Shown here one piece after another: positions 25,979 through 35,959 of a stretch of DNA of 64,000 bases. Below the pieces are notes generated by a model. It made no database searches. It saw nothing but the letters and a program-made list of their open reading frames with translations, and was not told the DNA's origin. Both the position numbers and the translations under genes were made by a program. The first letter of the stretch is position 1. Each line of letters begins with the position of its first letter. The stretch comes from Halioglobus sp. (GTDB lineage Bacteria; Pseudomonadota; Gammaproteobacteria; Pseudomonadales; Halieaceae). The stretch lies in NCBI GenBank assembly GCA_002699145.1, contig PABK01000033.1, positions 41,902-105,901 of the forward strand. The letters run 5' to 3'.

Positions 25979-27192
25979 AGCACGCGGTCATCGTAGCCGG
26001 TCAGCACGGCGCGGTAACCGCGCAGGCTGGCGTCGAGCAGCGGGTCATTGGTGTCGACCAGCAGCGGCCGTCCCTGCAGCGCAGCGAGTTTCGACTTTGC
26101 CGCGACGATAACGACCTTGTCCCGCCCCACCGCACGGATCACCGCGGGCGAAAACTGCTGGTTGCCGCGACCGAACACGTGCCCCTGGCCGCCGATCGCC
26201 GTCACCAGGATGTTCGCCTCCCCCCCATGCGCCGCCAGCGCCGCCAGCAGGGCCTCCTCGTCCGCGTCGGCCACCAGGACCTGGCCGTCACGCACCACGT
26301 CCACGCCGAGCAGGGTGTTGGGCAGGCCCAGTTCCTGCATGATCGCCGCGGTGGTGGAGCCAGGTCCCACCAGGTAGAGCCGCTCTGGCTCCATGTTTTC
26401 CACCACCCAGGCGGCGATATCGGCAGCGGCGAGATCCGGGTCCTCGCGCCCGCCCAGCTTGGTGTGTTGCAGAAACTGGCCCTGGGCGGGCACCAGCAGT
26501 TCGCCGTAGAAGCGACTGCGCACGATGTCACGGCGGAACGCCTCCTCGTCGATGTCGCGCACCTCGGCAGTGCGCAGGTCCACCAGGCCGCCGCGGGCGA
26601 GCAGCAGCAACAGTTCGGCGGCGGCCTCCGGTGAGACGGCAAAGACCCCGGAGTGCATTTTCACCCCGGCGGGAATCCCCAGCACCGGGCAGCGCTGGCC
26701 GACCGCGTCCAGTATGTCCCGGGCGGTGCCATCGCCGCCGGCGAAGACGATGATGTCGACGCCCTGTTCGAGCAGGGCGTGAGCGGCTTTACGGGTATCG
26801 CCGGCATCGGTCAGTTCGTCGCACGGCGACCCGGCCAGCGTCACCGGGAAGTCGTAGCCGGCCAGCAGGTCTGCGCCCATGGCGCCGCCCCATGTGCTGA
26901 AACGCAGCTTCACTGGATTCCCGCTTGCGCGGGAATGACCGGCTTTGCCTGCGCCATCGGGGCTGCACTTTGCTGCATTCCCGCTTGCGCGGGAATGACC
27001 GTGCTCGCCGGCTTGCGCTGCGAGGCCGTCGAGTACCCGGCGCACGCGACCGGCGGCGCGTTCACGCTGTTGCTCGGAAAGGTCCGCCAGGCGCCGGCGC
27101 AGCGCCTGGCCATCGCTGCCCTTGAGCCCCAGGCTACCGCCCAGCCCGGCCAGCGGGTTGATTAGCAGCCCGACATGCAGGACAGCGCTCAC
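25924..27192 (-). CDS. ATP-NAD kinase family protein (with in-frame REP-like insertion)
   Basis: GLLINPLAGLGG, FAGGDGTARDI and GIPAGVKMHSGVFA motifs. GTG start overlaps the pdxB stop. Confidence 0.88.
   Translation of the reverse strand: MSAVLHVGLLINPLAGLGGSLGLKGSDGQALRRRLADLSEQQRERAAGRVRRVLDGLAAQAGEHGHSRASGNAAKCSPDGAGKAGHSRASGNPVKLRFSTWGGAMGADLLAGYDFPVTLAGSPCDELTDAGDTRKAAHALLEQGVDIIVFAGGDGTARDILDAVGQRCPVLGIPAGVKMHSGVFAVSPEAAAELLLLLARGGLVDLRTAEVRDIDEEAFRRDIVRSRFYGELLVPAQGQFLQHTKLGGREDPDLAAADIAAWVVENMEPERLYLVGPGSTTAAIMQELGLPNTLLGVDVVRDGQVLVADADEEALLAALAAHGGEANILVTAIGGQGHVFGRGNQQFSPAVIRAVGRDKVVIVAAKSKLAALQGRPLLVDTNDPLLDASLRGYRAVLTGYDDRVLYRVDTGVAPAGTSPMGA
26917..27000. repeat. Two REP-like palindromes inside a CDS
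   Basis: ATTCCCGCTTGCGCGGGAATGACC at 26917-26940 and 26977-27000, exactly 60 bp apart; encodes GHSRASGN twice. Confidence 0.9.
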
Positions 27193-28343
27193 GCCGGCTC
27201 TCCCGGGCGCCGGTAACGACAACCGAGGGCGCGCACCCTTTCGATGTCCGCCTCGTCAGCCACGTCCCCGCGCACCGTGGTGGCGGCCAGCTCACGCCGC
27301 CCCGCGTAGTCACGGCGTAAATCGTCGAAGCGTTCGCGTGCTTCGACGCGGCCCGCGGCGAGCAGCGCCCCGCGCAGCAGGGCATCGTCGCGCAGGATGT
27401 CGTAGCGGCCGCACAGCAGGCGGCGCAACAGCGCGGCTCCGCCCTCCCCGGCCAGGTGCAGTTCGGCGGGGGCTTCCAGGGGGCTGTCGACGGTCGGCTC
27501 GGGCAGGCCCAGGCAGGCCGCCAGGGCGCTGCAGATCATGCGCGTGGCCAGCACCTTGCCGTCGCTGCTGTAGCCGGCAATGTGCGCGGTGCCCAGCGCG
27601 ACCTGCTGCAGCAGGTCGCGGTTGATGTCCGGCTCACCCTCCCACACATCCAGCACCACCGTCGGGCCAGCGCCCTGCTGCAGGTGCCGCAGCAGGGCCG
27701 TGTTGTGCACCACGGCGCCGCGGCTGGCGTTGATCAGCAGGCTGTCGCCGCGCATGCGACGCAACTCGGCGGTGCCGAGCAGGTGCTCGCTGGGCCAGGG
27801 CGCGTCACGCGTCAGTTCACAGTGCAGGCTCACCACGTCGCAGGACAGCACCTCGTCCAGGTCTGCGCCGCGCGGCACCTGCGCCTGGTCCAGCCAGGGA
27901 TCGAAGACGCGGTAGTCGATGCCCAGCGCCTGCAGGCGGCGCACGAGGCTGGCGCCCACGTGCCCGAACCCGACCACGCCACAGCGGCCGCCCTGCAGCA
28001 AGCGTTCAAGGAAATCGTCGAGCACGGCGGTGGCCGCCAGCACATACTCGACCACGGCGTTGGCGTTGGAGCCGGGCGCGTGGGCGAACGCGATATCGGC
28101 GTCCGCCAGCCAGCGCCGGTCGACGTGGTCGAAGCCGCTGGTGGCGGTGCCGACGAAACGCACGCCGCTGTCGGCCAGCAGGCGGCGATCCACCGGCGTC
28201 ACCGAGCGCACCAGCAGGGCGTCCACGCCGGACAACTCGGCGGCGTCCAGGTGGCGGCCGGAAAAATAGCGCACGCTCGCCATTTCGCCCAGGTAGTGCT
28301 CCACCGCGGGGATGTTCTCGTCGGCCAGTACGGACAGACTCAC
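27189..28343 (-). CDS. pdxB: 4-phosphoerythronate dehydrogenase PdxB
   Basis: D-2-hydroxyacid dehydrogenase fold starting ADENIPAVEHYLGEM...; HIAGYSSDGK motif. Confidence 0.93.
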   Translation of the reverse strand: MSLSVLADENIPAVEHYLGEMASVRYFSGRHLDAAELSGVDALLVRSVTPVDRRLLADSGVRFVGTATSGFDHVDRRWLADADIAFAHAPGSNANAVVEYVLAATAVLDDFLERLLQGGRCGVVGFGHVGASLVRRLQALGIDYRVFDPWLDQAQVPRGADLDEVLSCDVVSLHCELTRDAPWPSEHLLGTAELRRMRGDSLLINASRGAVVHNTALLRHLQQGAGPTVVLDVWEGEPDINRDLLQQVALGTAHIAGYSSDGKVLATRMICSALAACLGLPEPTVDSPLEAPAELHLAGEGGAALLRRLLCGRYDILRDDALLRGALLAAGRVEARERFDDLRRDYAGRRELAATTVRGDVADEADIERVRALGCRYRRPGEPA

Positions 28344-29251
28344 GCCGCCTCCAGCTCGCGCGCCAGGTCGCGGCAGCGCTGCAGCAGCGGACCGGCAATG
28401 CCCAGCCCGGCAAGGTCATCGGCTAGGCCGCGCACGGCCGTGTGGCGCAACTCAAAGATCGGGATATCACTCACCCCGGGCACCCGGCTCTCCAGCGTCG
28501 CCAGTTGCCTGGCCAGCAGCACCTGCGCCCAGTGCTCGCGCAGGCGCTCGCCGATGCCACGGGCGCCGCGCAGGGGCAGTTCGGCGACGCTGCCGAGATT
28601 CTTGCCGAGGGTCTCGAGATCGCCATAGGCCTGTAACAGGCGCGCGGCGGTCTTCGCCCCCACCCCGGGCACGCCGGGAATGTCGTCCACCGGATCGCCC
28701 ACCAGGGCCTGATAGTCCGGAAACTGCTGCGGCGCGACGCCGAAGCGCTCGCCGAACGCCTGCGCGTTGATGAGCTCACCCCTGGCAAAATCCCACCAGT
28801 TGTCCTGGGGGCCGCGGAGGATCTGGCCCAGGTCCTTGTCGCGGGTGACGATGGTCACGGCGATCTCGCGCTCGCGAAACAGGCGCGCCAGGCTGGCCAG
28901 GTAATCGTCGGCCTCGTAACGCGGGCCGCCGTAGCAGGGAATGCCCAGGCGCTCGGTGATGGCGCGGCAGGTGCTGAGCTGGAAGGCCAGGTCATCGTCC
29001 GGCAGCTCGCGGCTGCGCTTGTAATCGGGGTAGAAGTCGTTGCGAAAATTACTGCGCAGGCTCTCGTCGAAGGCGGCGCCGCAGTAGGACGCCCTGCCCG
29101 TCTGCTCGATGAAATCCAGCAGGAAGCCGGCGTAACCGTAGACCGCGTGCACGGGACGCCCGTCCGGGGTACGCCAGCGATCCGGCAGGGAGAACCAGGC
29201 GCGGAAGATATAGATACTGGCGTCGATGAGCCAGGCGCGGGTCGTGCTCAT
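28340..29251 (-). CDS. 5'-3' exonuclease / flap endonuclease family (Xni/ExoIX-like)
   Basis: TRDKDLGQIL, GDPVDDIPGVPGVGAKTAARLLQAYG helix-hairpin-helix. Confidence 0.88.
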   Translation of the reverse strand: MSTTRAWLIDASIYIFRAWFSLPDRWRTPDGRPVHAVYGYAGFLLDFIEQTGRASYCGAAFDESLRSNFRNDFYPDYKRSRELPDDDLAFQLSTCRAITERLGIPCYGGPRYEADDYLASLARLFREREIAVTIVTRDKDLGQILRGPQDNWWDFARGELINAQAFGERFGVAPQQFPDYQALVGDPVDDIPGVPGVGAKTAARLLQAYGDLETLGKNLGSVAELPLRGARGIGERLREHWAQVLLARQLATLESRVPGVSDIPIFELRHTAVRGLADDLAGLGIAGPLLQRCRDLARELEAA

Positions 29252-29816
29252 CAGCCGATGTCCGCGGCGTCAAAGCGCAGCCTGTCGGCGGCCGTGTCGG
29301 TGCCGAACGCCGCGCACAGGGCGTCGTAGAACTGCGCGGCGCGCGCGGGCAGGCCCCGCGCCTGCCACTGCAGCGCACAGGCCGCCACCTGGCGACGGAA
29401 GCCGGCGCTGTCCGGCAGTTCACCGGCGCCCTGCAGGTTGTCCAGGCTGACGCGGAAGGGCCAGCCGCAGGCGCGGGAAAAAAACCACTCCAGCGCCTGG
29501 GGGCGCGCCTCCACCGCCTGGAACGCTCGCTGCTGCTGCGGACCGCGGCCGTCGCCCTCGTACCAGTAGCCGAAATCCACCTGGCGGCGGCGCTGCGCGC
29601 CGGCGATGCACCAGTGCGCGGTTTCGTGCAGGGCGCTGGCGAAGTAGTCCGCGCGGTAGAACAGCAGGTTTTCACCCTGGCCGTCGGCGGCGGGCCGGTA
29701 CAGCGGCTCGTCCGCGCCACCGACCAGGCGCGTGTTGAACGCGGCGCCGAAACACGCGTTGAACACTCGCTCCAGGCGGGCACTGTCAAATATTCCGGCA
29801 GACGCCTGCAGGGCAT
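29251..29816 (-). CDS. epmC: Elongation factor P hydroxylase (EpmC)
   Basis: FASALHETAHWCIAGAQRR...DFGYWYEGDGR. Confidence 0.88.
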
Positions 29817-30062
29817 TCACGTGTCCGCCTCCTGTTTGCGCAGCAGGTAGCGGAACTGGTCGTCGAACTGCTCCTGTTCCAGCAGCTCGTGGCCGAGGAA
29901 ACTGCAGAATTTGGGTATGTCGCGGGCGGTGGAGGGGTCCGTCGCCAGTACCTGCACGGTCTCGCCCGCCGCCATGTCGCGAATGGCGTTGTGCAACAAC
30001 ATGACGGGCTCCGGGCAGTACAGCCCCGTGGCGTCGAGAATGTGGTCCGGCCGGGATTTCAT
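29817..30062 (-). CDS. tusA: Sulfurtransferase TusA
   Basis: LDATGLYCPEPVMLLHNAIRDMAAGETVQVLATDPST. Confidence 0.92.
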   Translation of the reverse strand: MKSRPDHILDATGLYCPEPVMLLHNAIRDMAAGETVQVLATDPSTARDIPKFCSFLGHELLEQEQFDDQFRYLLRKQEADT

Positions 30063-30074
30063 CGGCGCATTTTA

Positions 30075-30317
30075 TCAGGTGTCGAGCAGGCTCGCCGCCA
30101 CATCGGCGGCGACGAAATCCCACTGCTCGCCCTCGGACTCGTAGAGGATGCGTACCTCGCCGCGCTGCACCCGCGACAGCAATCCGTCCATCTTCTCCTG
30201 CAGGCTGCGCTCGCGCTCACCGTAGTCGGTGCCGTCGCGGGTGACGAACTCCTCCAGCAGGCCGCGCAGCGCCTGTGGCGAGAGGCGGCTGGCGGGGACC
30301 TCGACATACTCTGGCAT
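30075..30317 (-). CDS. YheU-family protein
   Basis: PASRLSPQALRGLLEEFVTRDGTDYGERERSLQEKMDGLLSRVQRGEVRILYE. Confidence 0.88.
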   Translation of the reverse strand: MPEYVEVPASRLSPQALRGLLEEFVTRDGTDYGERERSLQEKMDGLLSRVQRGEVRILYESEGEQWDFVAADVAASLLDT

Positions 30318-30391
30318 GTGGCTCACTCCTTCTGCCGCGACGGGATGCGCGCTAATATACGGCCTCGACAACGCAATGTGGAGCCCGGGAC

Positions 30392-30907
30392 GTGCACACC
30401 TCATTCATCATTACTTTCATCGGCGACGACCGACCCGGACTCGTGGAACAGCTCTCCGCCGCCATCGAGCAATGTGGCGGCAACTGGCACGAGAGCCGCC
30501 TGGCGCAACTGGAGGGCAAGTTTGCCGGCCTGGTGCACGTGTCGCTACCACAGACCGGCTGCAGGGCGCTGGAAGACGCCGTGGCCAGGCTCTCCGCGGA
30601 GGGCCTGAGCGTGACCATGACGCCGACCGGCGAGGCAGCGGCGCCCGGGGGTGCGCGCAGCGTGTGCCTGTCGGTGATCGGCCCGGACCGCCCTGGCATC
30701 GTGCGCGAGGTTTCGCGCGCCCTGGCGCAGCGGCAGATCAACGTGGTGGAGATGGACAGCGCGGTGAGCAGCGCGCCGATGAGCGCCGAGATGATCTTCA
30801 GCGCCCGCATAGAGGCGCAAATCCCCGACAGCGCGGACCTGGCCGAGTTGCAGGAAAACCTGGAGGAGATCGCCAACAACATGACCCTGGAGATCGACCT
30901 GGAGTAG
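30392..30907 (+). CDS. Glycine cleavage system transcriptional repressor-like (GcvR; double ACT domain)
   Basis: FIGDDRPGLVEQLSAAIEQCGGNW and IGPDRPGIVREVSRALAQRQINV. Confidence 0.85.
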   Translation: MHTSFIITFIGDDRPGLVEQLSAAIEQCGGNWHESRLAQLEGKFAGLVHVSLPQTGCRALEDAVARLSAEGLSVTMTPTGEAAAPGGARSVCLSVIGPDRPGIVREVSRALAQRQINVVEMDSAVSSAPMSAEMIFSARIEAQIPDSADLAELQENLEEIANNMTLEIDLE

Positions 30908-30915
30908 TACCCGGG

Positions 30916-31149
30916 CTAGGGCTCGTCCTCGCGGCGCGGACGCAGCACGCGACGCAAGCCTACCCAGAGCAGGACGCTGAGTCCCGCCAGCAGGATGACC
31001 ACGGCGGTCACCGCCAGGGTCGCCAGCAACAACTCCGACATATCCCGCCAGGACAGGCCGAACTGGTCCACCGCCGCCCACACCAGGGTGGCCATGGCCG
31101 CCAGCCCGAGGAAAATCGTGCGGTAGTAGCGGCGCCGCGCCCGGTTCAC
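30916..31149 (-). CDS. Small hypothetical membrane protein
   Basis: Two predicted hydrophobic helices; GTG start immediately after aroC. Confidence 0.5.
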   Translation of the reverse strand: MNRARRRYYRTIFLGLAAMATLVWAAVDQFGLSWRDMSELLLATLAVTAVVILLAGLSVLLWVGLRRVLRPRREDEP

Positions 31150-31153
31150 GTGC

Positions 31154-32263
31154 CTAGCCGTCGCCGGGCGCCGCGGCGGGAATGACCGGCGTATCGCACT
31201 GCACATCCATGTTCTGCCCGCGGTGGCGCAGCGCGTGGTCCATGAGCACGATAGCGAGCATGGCCTCGGCGATGGGCGTGGCGCGAATGCCGACACAGGG
31301 GTCGTGGCGACCGTGGGTCGCCACCTCGATGGCCGCGCCGGACAGGTCGATAGTGTCACCGGGCTGGCGGATGCTGGAGGTCGGTTTCAGCGCCAGGCTC
31401 ACGGTGATGTCCTGGCCGCTGGAAATCCCGCCGAGCACGCCGCCGGCGTTGTTGCCGCGAAAACCCGCCGGGGTCAGTTCGTCGCGGTGCTCGCTGCCGT
31501 GCTGCGTGACCGCGGCGAAACCCGCGCCAATCTCCACACCCTTGACCGCGTTGATGCCCATCATGGCGCCGGCGATATCGGCGTCCAGGCGATCGAACAC
31601 CGGTTCGCCCAGGCCGGGCGGTACGCCGCTGGCGACCACGTTGATGCGTGCGCCGATGGAATCCCCGCGCTTGTTCAGCTCCGCCATGAAGGTTTCCATG
31701 GCGCCGACCTGGTCCGGGTCGGGACAGAAGAAGGGATTGTTCTCCACCTCCTCCCAGTCGACCCGCTGTGCCGCGATCGGCCCGAGCTGCGCCAGGTAGC
31801 CGCGGATGGACACGCCGTAGCGGCGCGCCAGGTATTTTTTCGCGATGGCGCCGGCGGCCACGCGCATGGCGGTCTCGCGCGCGGAGGAGCGCCCGCCGCC
31901 GCGGTAATCGCGCAGGCCGTATTTCTGCGTGTAGCTGTAGTCCGCGTGGGCGGGACGGAAGCGATCCTTGATGTTGGAGTAGTCCTTGGAACGCTGGTCG
32001 GTGTTCTCGATGAGCAGGCCGATCGGCGTGCCGGTGGTCACGCCCTCGAACACGCCGGACAGGATGCGCACCGCATCGGCCTCGCGGCGCTGCGTGGTGA
32101 AACGCGACTGCCCCGGCTTGCGCCGGTCCAGGTCCGCCTGCAGGTCGCTCTCGTCCAGTGGCAGTCCCGGCGGACAGCCGTCGACGATACAGCCCAGCGC
32201 GGGGCCGTGGCTCTCGCCAAAGCTGGTCACCGTAAACAGTTTACCGATTGTATTGCCCGCCAT
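31154..32263 (-). CDS. aroC: Chorismate synthase AroC
   Basis: [54 protein letters not shown]. Confidence 0.98.
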   Translation of the reverse strand: MAGNTIGKLFTVTSFGESHGPALGCIVDGCPPGLPLDESDLQADLDRRKPGQSRFTTQRREADAVRILSGVFEGVTTGTPIGLLIENTDQRSKDYSNIKDRFRPAHADYSYTQKYGLRDYRGGGRSSARETAMRVAAGAIAKKYLARRYGVSIRGYLAQLGPIAAQRVDWEEVENNPFFCPDPDQVGAMETFMAELNKRGDSIGARINVVASGVPPGLGEPVFDRLDADIAGAMMGINAVKGVEIGAGFAAVTQHGSEHRDELTPAGFRGNNAGGVLGGISSGQDITVSLALKPTSSIRQPGDTIDLSGAAIEVATHGRHDPCVGIRATPIAEAMLAIVLMDHALRHRGQNMDVQCDTPVIPAAAPGDG

Positions 32264-32304
32264 GCCGGCCTCGTGCAGCCTGATTCAGGCGGCCTATTAT
32301 AGGG

Positions 32305-33225
32305 CTATCGACGCCAGCTTGCGCTGTATTCTTGCCATTCCCCGGCGCTCATGGCGAAAACTCCCGCACCGCCGTGCTCAAACTCTATCCAGGTGAAGGG
32401 CACGCGTGGATAGGCCAACTCCAGCGCCGGCCAGCTGTGCCCCACTTCCAGGATGAGCAGGCCATGCGGCTCAAGGTGGTCGCCGGCCGCGGCGAGGATG
32501 CGCCGGGTCAGGTCCAGGCCGTCCTCCCCGGAGCCCAGTGACAGCTCCGGCTCGGCATAAAACTCCGCGGGCATGGCCGCCAGGTCACCGGCGTTGACGT
32601 AGGGCGGGTTGCACAGCACGAGGTCGTAGCGACGCCCGCCCAGCGCGCTGAACAGGTCCGACTGCTGGATTTCCACACGCCCGGACACGCCCAGCAGCTG
32701 CGCATTCTCGCGCGCCAGCGCCAGGGCGTCGTCGTCGAGGTCGACGAGGTCGACGCGCGCCTGGGGATGGTAGTGGGCGGTGGCCAGGCCGATGGCGCCA
32801 CCGCCGCAGCACAGGTCCAGCACGCGCGCCGGCGCCGGCCCGCCGTACCAGGGCTGGAATTCATTGACGATGAGCTCGCCGATGGGCGAGCGCGGCACGA
32901 TGGCGCGCGCGTCACAGCGCAGTTCCAGCCCGGCAAACCACGCCCTGCCCAGCAGGTAGGGCAGCGGCACCCGTTCCTCGATGCGTCGCCGCAGCAGCGC
33001 CTGCACACGCTGCCAGCCCGCGCCGTCCAGTGGCAGCGACAGCACCGTGTCGTCCGAGTGCGCGGGCAATCGCAGCGCGTGCAGCACCAGCTGCACCGCC
33101 TCGTCCCAGGCGTTGTCGGTGCCGTGCCCGAAGTGCAGGCCCGCGGCCGCCAGCGCGTCATTGCAGTACTGCAGCGCCGCGCCCAGTGTGGCCGGGGCGC
33201 CCTGTTTACCGTTACTCACATCCAT
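32305..33225 (-). CDS. prmB: 50S ribosomal protein L3 glutamine methyltransferase PrmB
   Basis: Methyltransferase motif [29 protein letters not shown] (NPPY). Confidence 0.93.
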   Translation of the reverse strand: MDVSNGKQGAPATLGAALQYCNDALAAAGLHFGHGTDNAWDEAVQLVLHALRLPAHSDDTVLSLPLDGAGWQRVQALLRRRIEERVPLPYLLGRAWFAGLELRCDARAIVPRSPIGELIVNEFQPWYGGPAPARVLDLCCGGGAIGLATAHYHPQARVDLVDLDDDALALARENAQLLGVSGRVEIQQSDLFSALGGRRYDLVLCNPPYVNAGDLAAMPAEFYAEPELSLGSGEDGLDLTRRILAAAGDHLEPHGLLILEVGHSWPALELAYPRVPFTWIEFEHGGAGVFAMSAGEWQEYSASWRR

Positions 33226-33362
33226 GGCGCCAGTGTAACGGATGCGCGGCGGCCACTGAAAATACGCGGTCGATGCGCCCCCCGTCCTGTTTGCCATGCC
33301 CAGCACGGGTTGCTACTATCCTCGGCCGTTTGCGCGGCGGCCGCGACAGAGGAGAGCAGGCT

Positions 33363-33932
33363 TTGGCAGATAACAGCTTGGACAAGAGCCTGGAAGACAG
33401 CTGGGCCAACATTATCGAGTCGATCGGTGAAGACCTGTCGCGCCCGGGCTTGCTCGACACCCCCAAACGCGCCGCCAGCGCCTTCCAGTTCCTCACCCGC
33501 GGCTACCAGCAGTCCGTCGACGAGGTGGTCAACGAGGCACTCTTTCCCTCCGACTCCAGCGAGATGGTGCTGGTGCAGGACGTCGAATTGTACAGCCTGT
33601 GCGAGCATCACCTGCTGCCGTTCATCGGCAAGTGCCACGTCGCCTATATTCCCACCGGCAAGGTGCTGGGGCTGTCCAAGGTGGCGCGTATCGTCGACGT
33701 GTTCGCCCGGCGCCTGCAGATCCAGGAAGCGCTGACCACGCAGATTGCGCAGACTATCATGGACGTGACCAACGCCCAGGGCGTGGGCGTCATCATCGAG
33801 GCGCAGCACATGTGCATGATGATGCGCGGCGTGGAAAAGCAGAATTCGCTGATGAAAACCTCGGCCATGCTCGGCACTTTCCGCAGCGACCAGAAGACTC
33901 GCGACGAGTTCCTCTCCCTGCTGCAGATGTAA
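33363..33932 (+). CDS. folE: GTP cyclohydrolase I FolE
   Basis: [29 protein letters not shown]. Start codon uncertain (TTG at 33363 proposed). Confidence 0.93.
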   Translation: MADNSLDKSLEDSWANIIESIGEDLSRPGLLDTPKRAASAFQFLTRGYQQSVDEVVNEALFPSDSSEMVLVQDVELYSLCEHHLLPFIGKCHVAYIPTGKVLGLSKVARIVDVFARRLQIQEALTTQIAQTIMDVTNAQGVGVIIEAQHMCMMMRGVEKQNSLMKTSAMLGTFRSDQKTRDEFLSLLQM

Positions 33933-33954
33933 CGCCGCCGCGGGCGCGAAGGCC

Positions 33955-34515
33955 CTACTGCGGATCTACCGCCAGCAACTCCACATGCAGATACTGTCGC
34001 TGTGCGGTGCGCGCGGCGGTGTAGACCACCAGGCGCAAGTCCTCACCTGCCTCCGCGTGCCGGTACACGCGATAGTGCTGGAACTCCGCGAGCCCGTACA
34101 ACACCCGCTGGCCGAACACGCGGTTGGCCCAGATGGAGCCTGAGCCGCAGGCGCGGCCGTCGCAGCTGAACAGCTGCTGCGCACCCTCCTGTTCCACCCG
34201 TTGCAACAGTGTGCGCATCACTTCCTCTGAGGTGAAACCGTCGACAATCTGCCAGGTGTAGCGCGTGAGCTCCCCGGACAGGCGCACACTGGATTTGAAC
34301 TGCCACAGGCCGCTGATTTTCTGCAGCGCGCCCAGGCCCAACTCGTGGTCCACCACACGCTGCCGGCTGAAACCGACCTGTTGCGCGTGGGGAAACTCGT
34401 CCACCGCCTGTAACTCCTGCAGCAACGATGGTGATTGCTGCGCGGCCGCCGCGGCCGCCGATAGCAGCGCGAGCAACGCCAGCACACGCCAGAGACTGAC
34501 ATCACGCGCATTCAT
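33955..34515 (-). CDS. DUF4892-like secreted protein
   Basis: Signal peptide; DYLF-like C-terminal layout; family name by resemblance only. Confidence 0.5.
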   Translation of the reverse strand: MNARDVSLWRVLALLALLSAAAAAAQQSPSLLQELQAVDEFPHAQQVGFSRQRVVDHELGLGALQKISGLWQFKSSVRLSGELTRYTWQIVDGFTSEEVMRTLLQRVEQEGAQQLFSCDGRACGSGSIWANRVFGQRVLYGLAEFQHYRVYRHAEAGEDLRLVVYTAARTAQRQYLHVELLAVDPQ

Positions 34516-35390
34516 CCGGCTGCCCCCTGTGCCGCGGTCATAAACTCGAGCACATGGCGCGCCACCTCCGCCGCCTGCGCTTCCATGTGGAAATGATGTC
34601 CACCGGGCACCTCTGCGACCTGCAGGCTGGCGATGTGGCGGCGGGCGTGCTCCTGCATCCAGCGCCCGGGCGATGACTCGTCGCCGGCGGCCAGCAGCAA
34701 CAGCGTGGGCATGTCCAGGGCCTGTAGCACGGCCTCGATCTGCGCCTCGGACAGCTTGACCGGCGAGGCGCCGTGCAGGCGCGCATCCGTCGTCCAGCAC
34801 TGCCCGCCGGCACAGGCGCGCAGGCTGCGCGGCACCAGCAACGCGGCGGCGTCCTCGCCGAGACCGCGCGCGGTGCGCGTGGCGATGGCCTGGCCGGTAT
34901 CGGCGAAGACCCGCGCCTGGCGCGCCAGCAGCGCCACCTTGTCGCGCAGGGCGCGGCGCATCTGGCGCGGAAACTCCTCCTGTGGAAGCGCCTGGGGCGA
35001 CACCGCGTCGAGCAGCACCAGCTGCTGCACGCGCTCGGGAAACGCCGACGCGAGCAGGGTCGATATGATGGCGCCGCGGGAGTGGCCCAGCAGGCAGAAA
35101 CTGTCCCAGCCCAGGGCGTCCGCCACACCGAGGATTTCCGGCAGGTCATCCCAGATCTGGTAGCTGGCGTCGGCGGAGCGGTGCGCGCTACGGCCCTGCC
35201 CGGGCAGGTCCAGCGCCACCACCTCACAGCCCTGCAACAGGGGGCCTAGAACGGCAAAGCTCGCCGCGTTGTCCAGCCAGCCGTGCAGGGCCAGTAGCGG
35301 GCAGCCGCCGGGCTCACCCCAGGACAGCCCCGCCAGTTCCAGCCCGTTGACCGTCCAGCGCATCTCGCGCCCCTGCCCCGCCACACTCAT
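34512..35390 (-). CDS. Alpha/beta hydrolase
   Basis: LALHGWLDNAASF, LLGHSRGAIIS. Confidence 0.9.
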   Translation of the reverse strand: MSVAGQGREMRWTVNGLELAGLSWGEPGGCPLLALHGWLDNAASFAVLGPLLQGCEVVALDLPGQGRSAHRSADASYQIWDDLPEILGVADALGWDSFCLLGHSRGAIISTLLASAFPERVQQLVLLDAVSPQALPQEEFPRQMRRALRDKVALLARQARVFADTGQAIATRTARGLGEDAAALLVPRSLRACAGGQCWTTDARLHGASPVKLSEAQIEAVLQALDMPTLLLLAAGDESSPGRWMQEHARRHIASLQVAEVPGGHHFHMEAQAAEVARHVLEFMTAAQGAAG

Positions 35391-35890
35391 CGCGCCACCT
35401 CGTAGGCAGGCGGCAGGGCCCAGAACTGCAGGGAGCCGCAGCCGGGGGCCACGCAATGCAAGGACAGGGTTAGCAGCGCGCCGGGACTGAGCCCCGGCGC
35501 CAGGCCAGGCTCACCGAGGTAGTGGTCCGCCAGTTGCGACACCAGCGGCTGGTGCGACACCAGCAGGCAGTGCTGCGCGGGCGCTTCCGCTTCGCTCTCC
35601 TGGAGCGCGAGGGCCTCGTCCACCTGGAGCGATGTAGCGCCCGGGGCCAGGGCGTCCAGCGGGCGCGCCTCGACCTGCAGGTGTTGCGCGACTATCTGGG
35701 CGGTAGCGCGGGTGCGCTCCCAGGGACTGTGCAGGACCCGCTGTGGCAACGCCAGCGCGCGGGAGCGACACGCCGCGACCAGCACCGGGGCCGCGCGCTC
35801 GATGTCCGTCACCCCGCGCGAGGTGAGGCGGCGTTCGCGGTCGGCGGCGGCCGGCCCCGCTTCTCCGTGTCTGAGAATGGTGACGATCAT
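35387..35890 (-). CDS. sixA: Phosphohistidine phosphatase SixA
   Basis: ILRHGEAGPAAADRERRLTSRG phosphoglycerate mutase-like RHG motif. Confidence 0.92.
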   Translation of the reverse strand: MIVTILRHGEAGPAAADRERRLTSRGVTDIERAAPVLVAACRSRALALPQRVLHSPWERTRATAQIVAQHLQVEARPLDALAPGATSLQVDEALALQESEAEAPAQHCLLVSHQPLVSQLADHYLGEPGLAPGLSPGALLTLSLHCVAPGCGSLQFWALPPAYEVAR

Positions 35891-35959
35891 GGGCGCGGCT
35901 GGCCTGACGAGGTAGCTGACATCCCCGCTATGGTAACACTCCCGGCGCGGGGTAACCCG

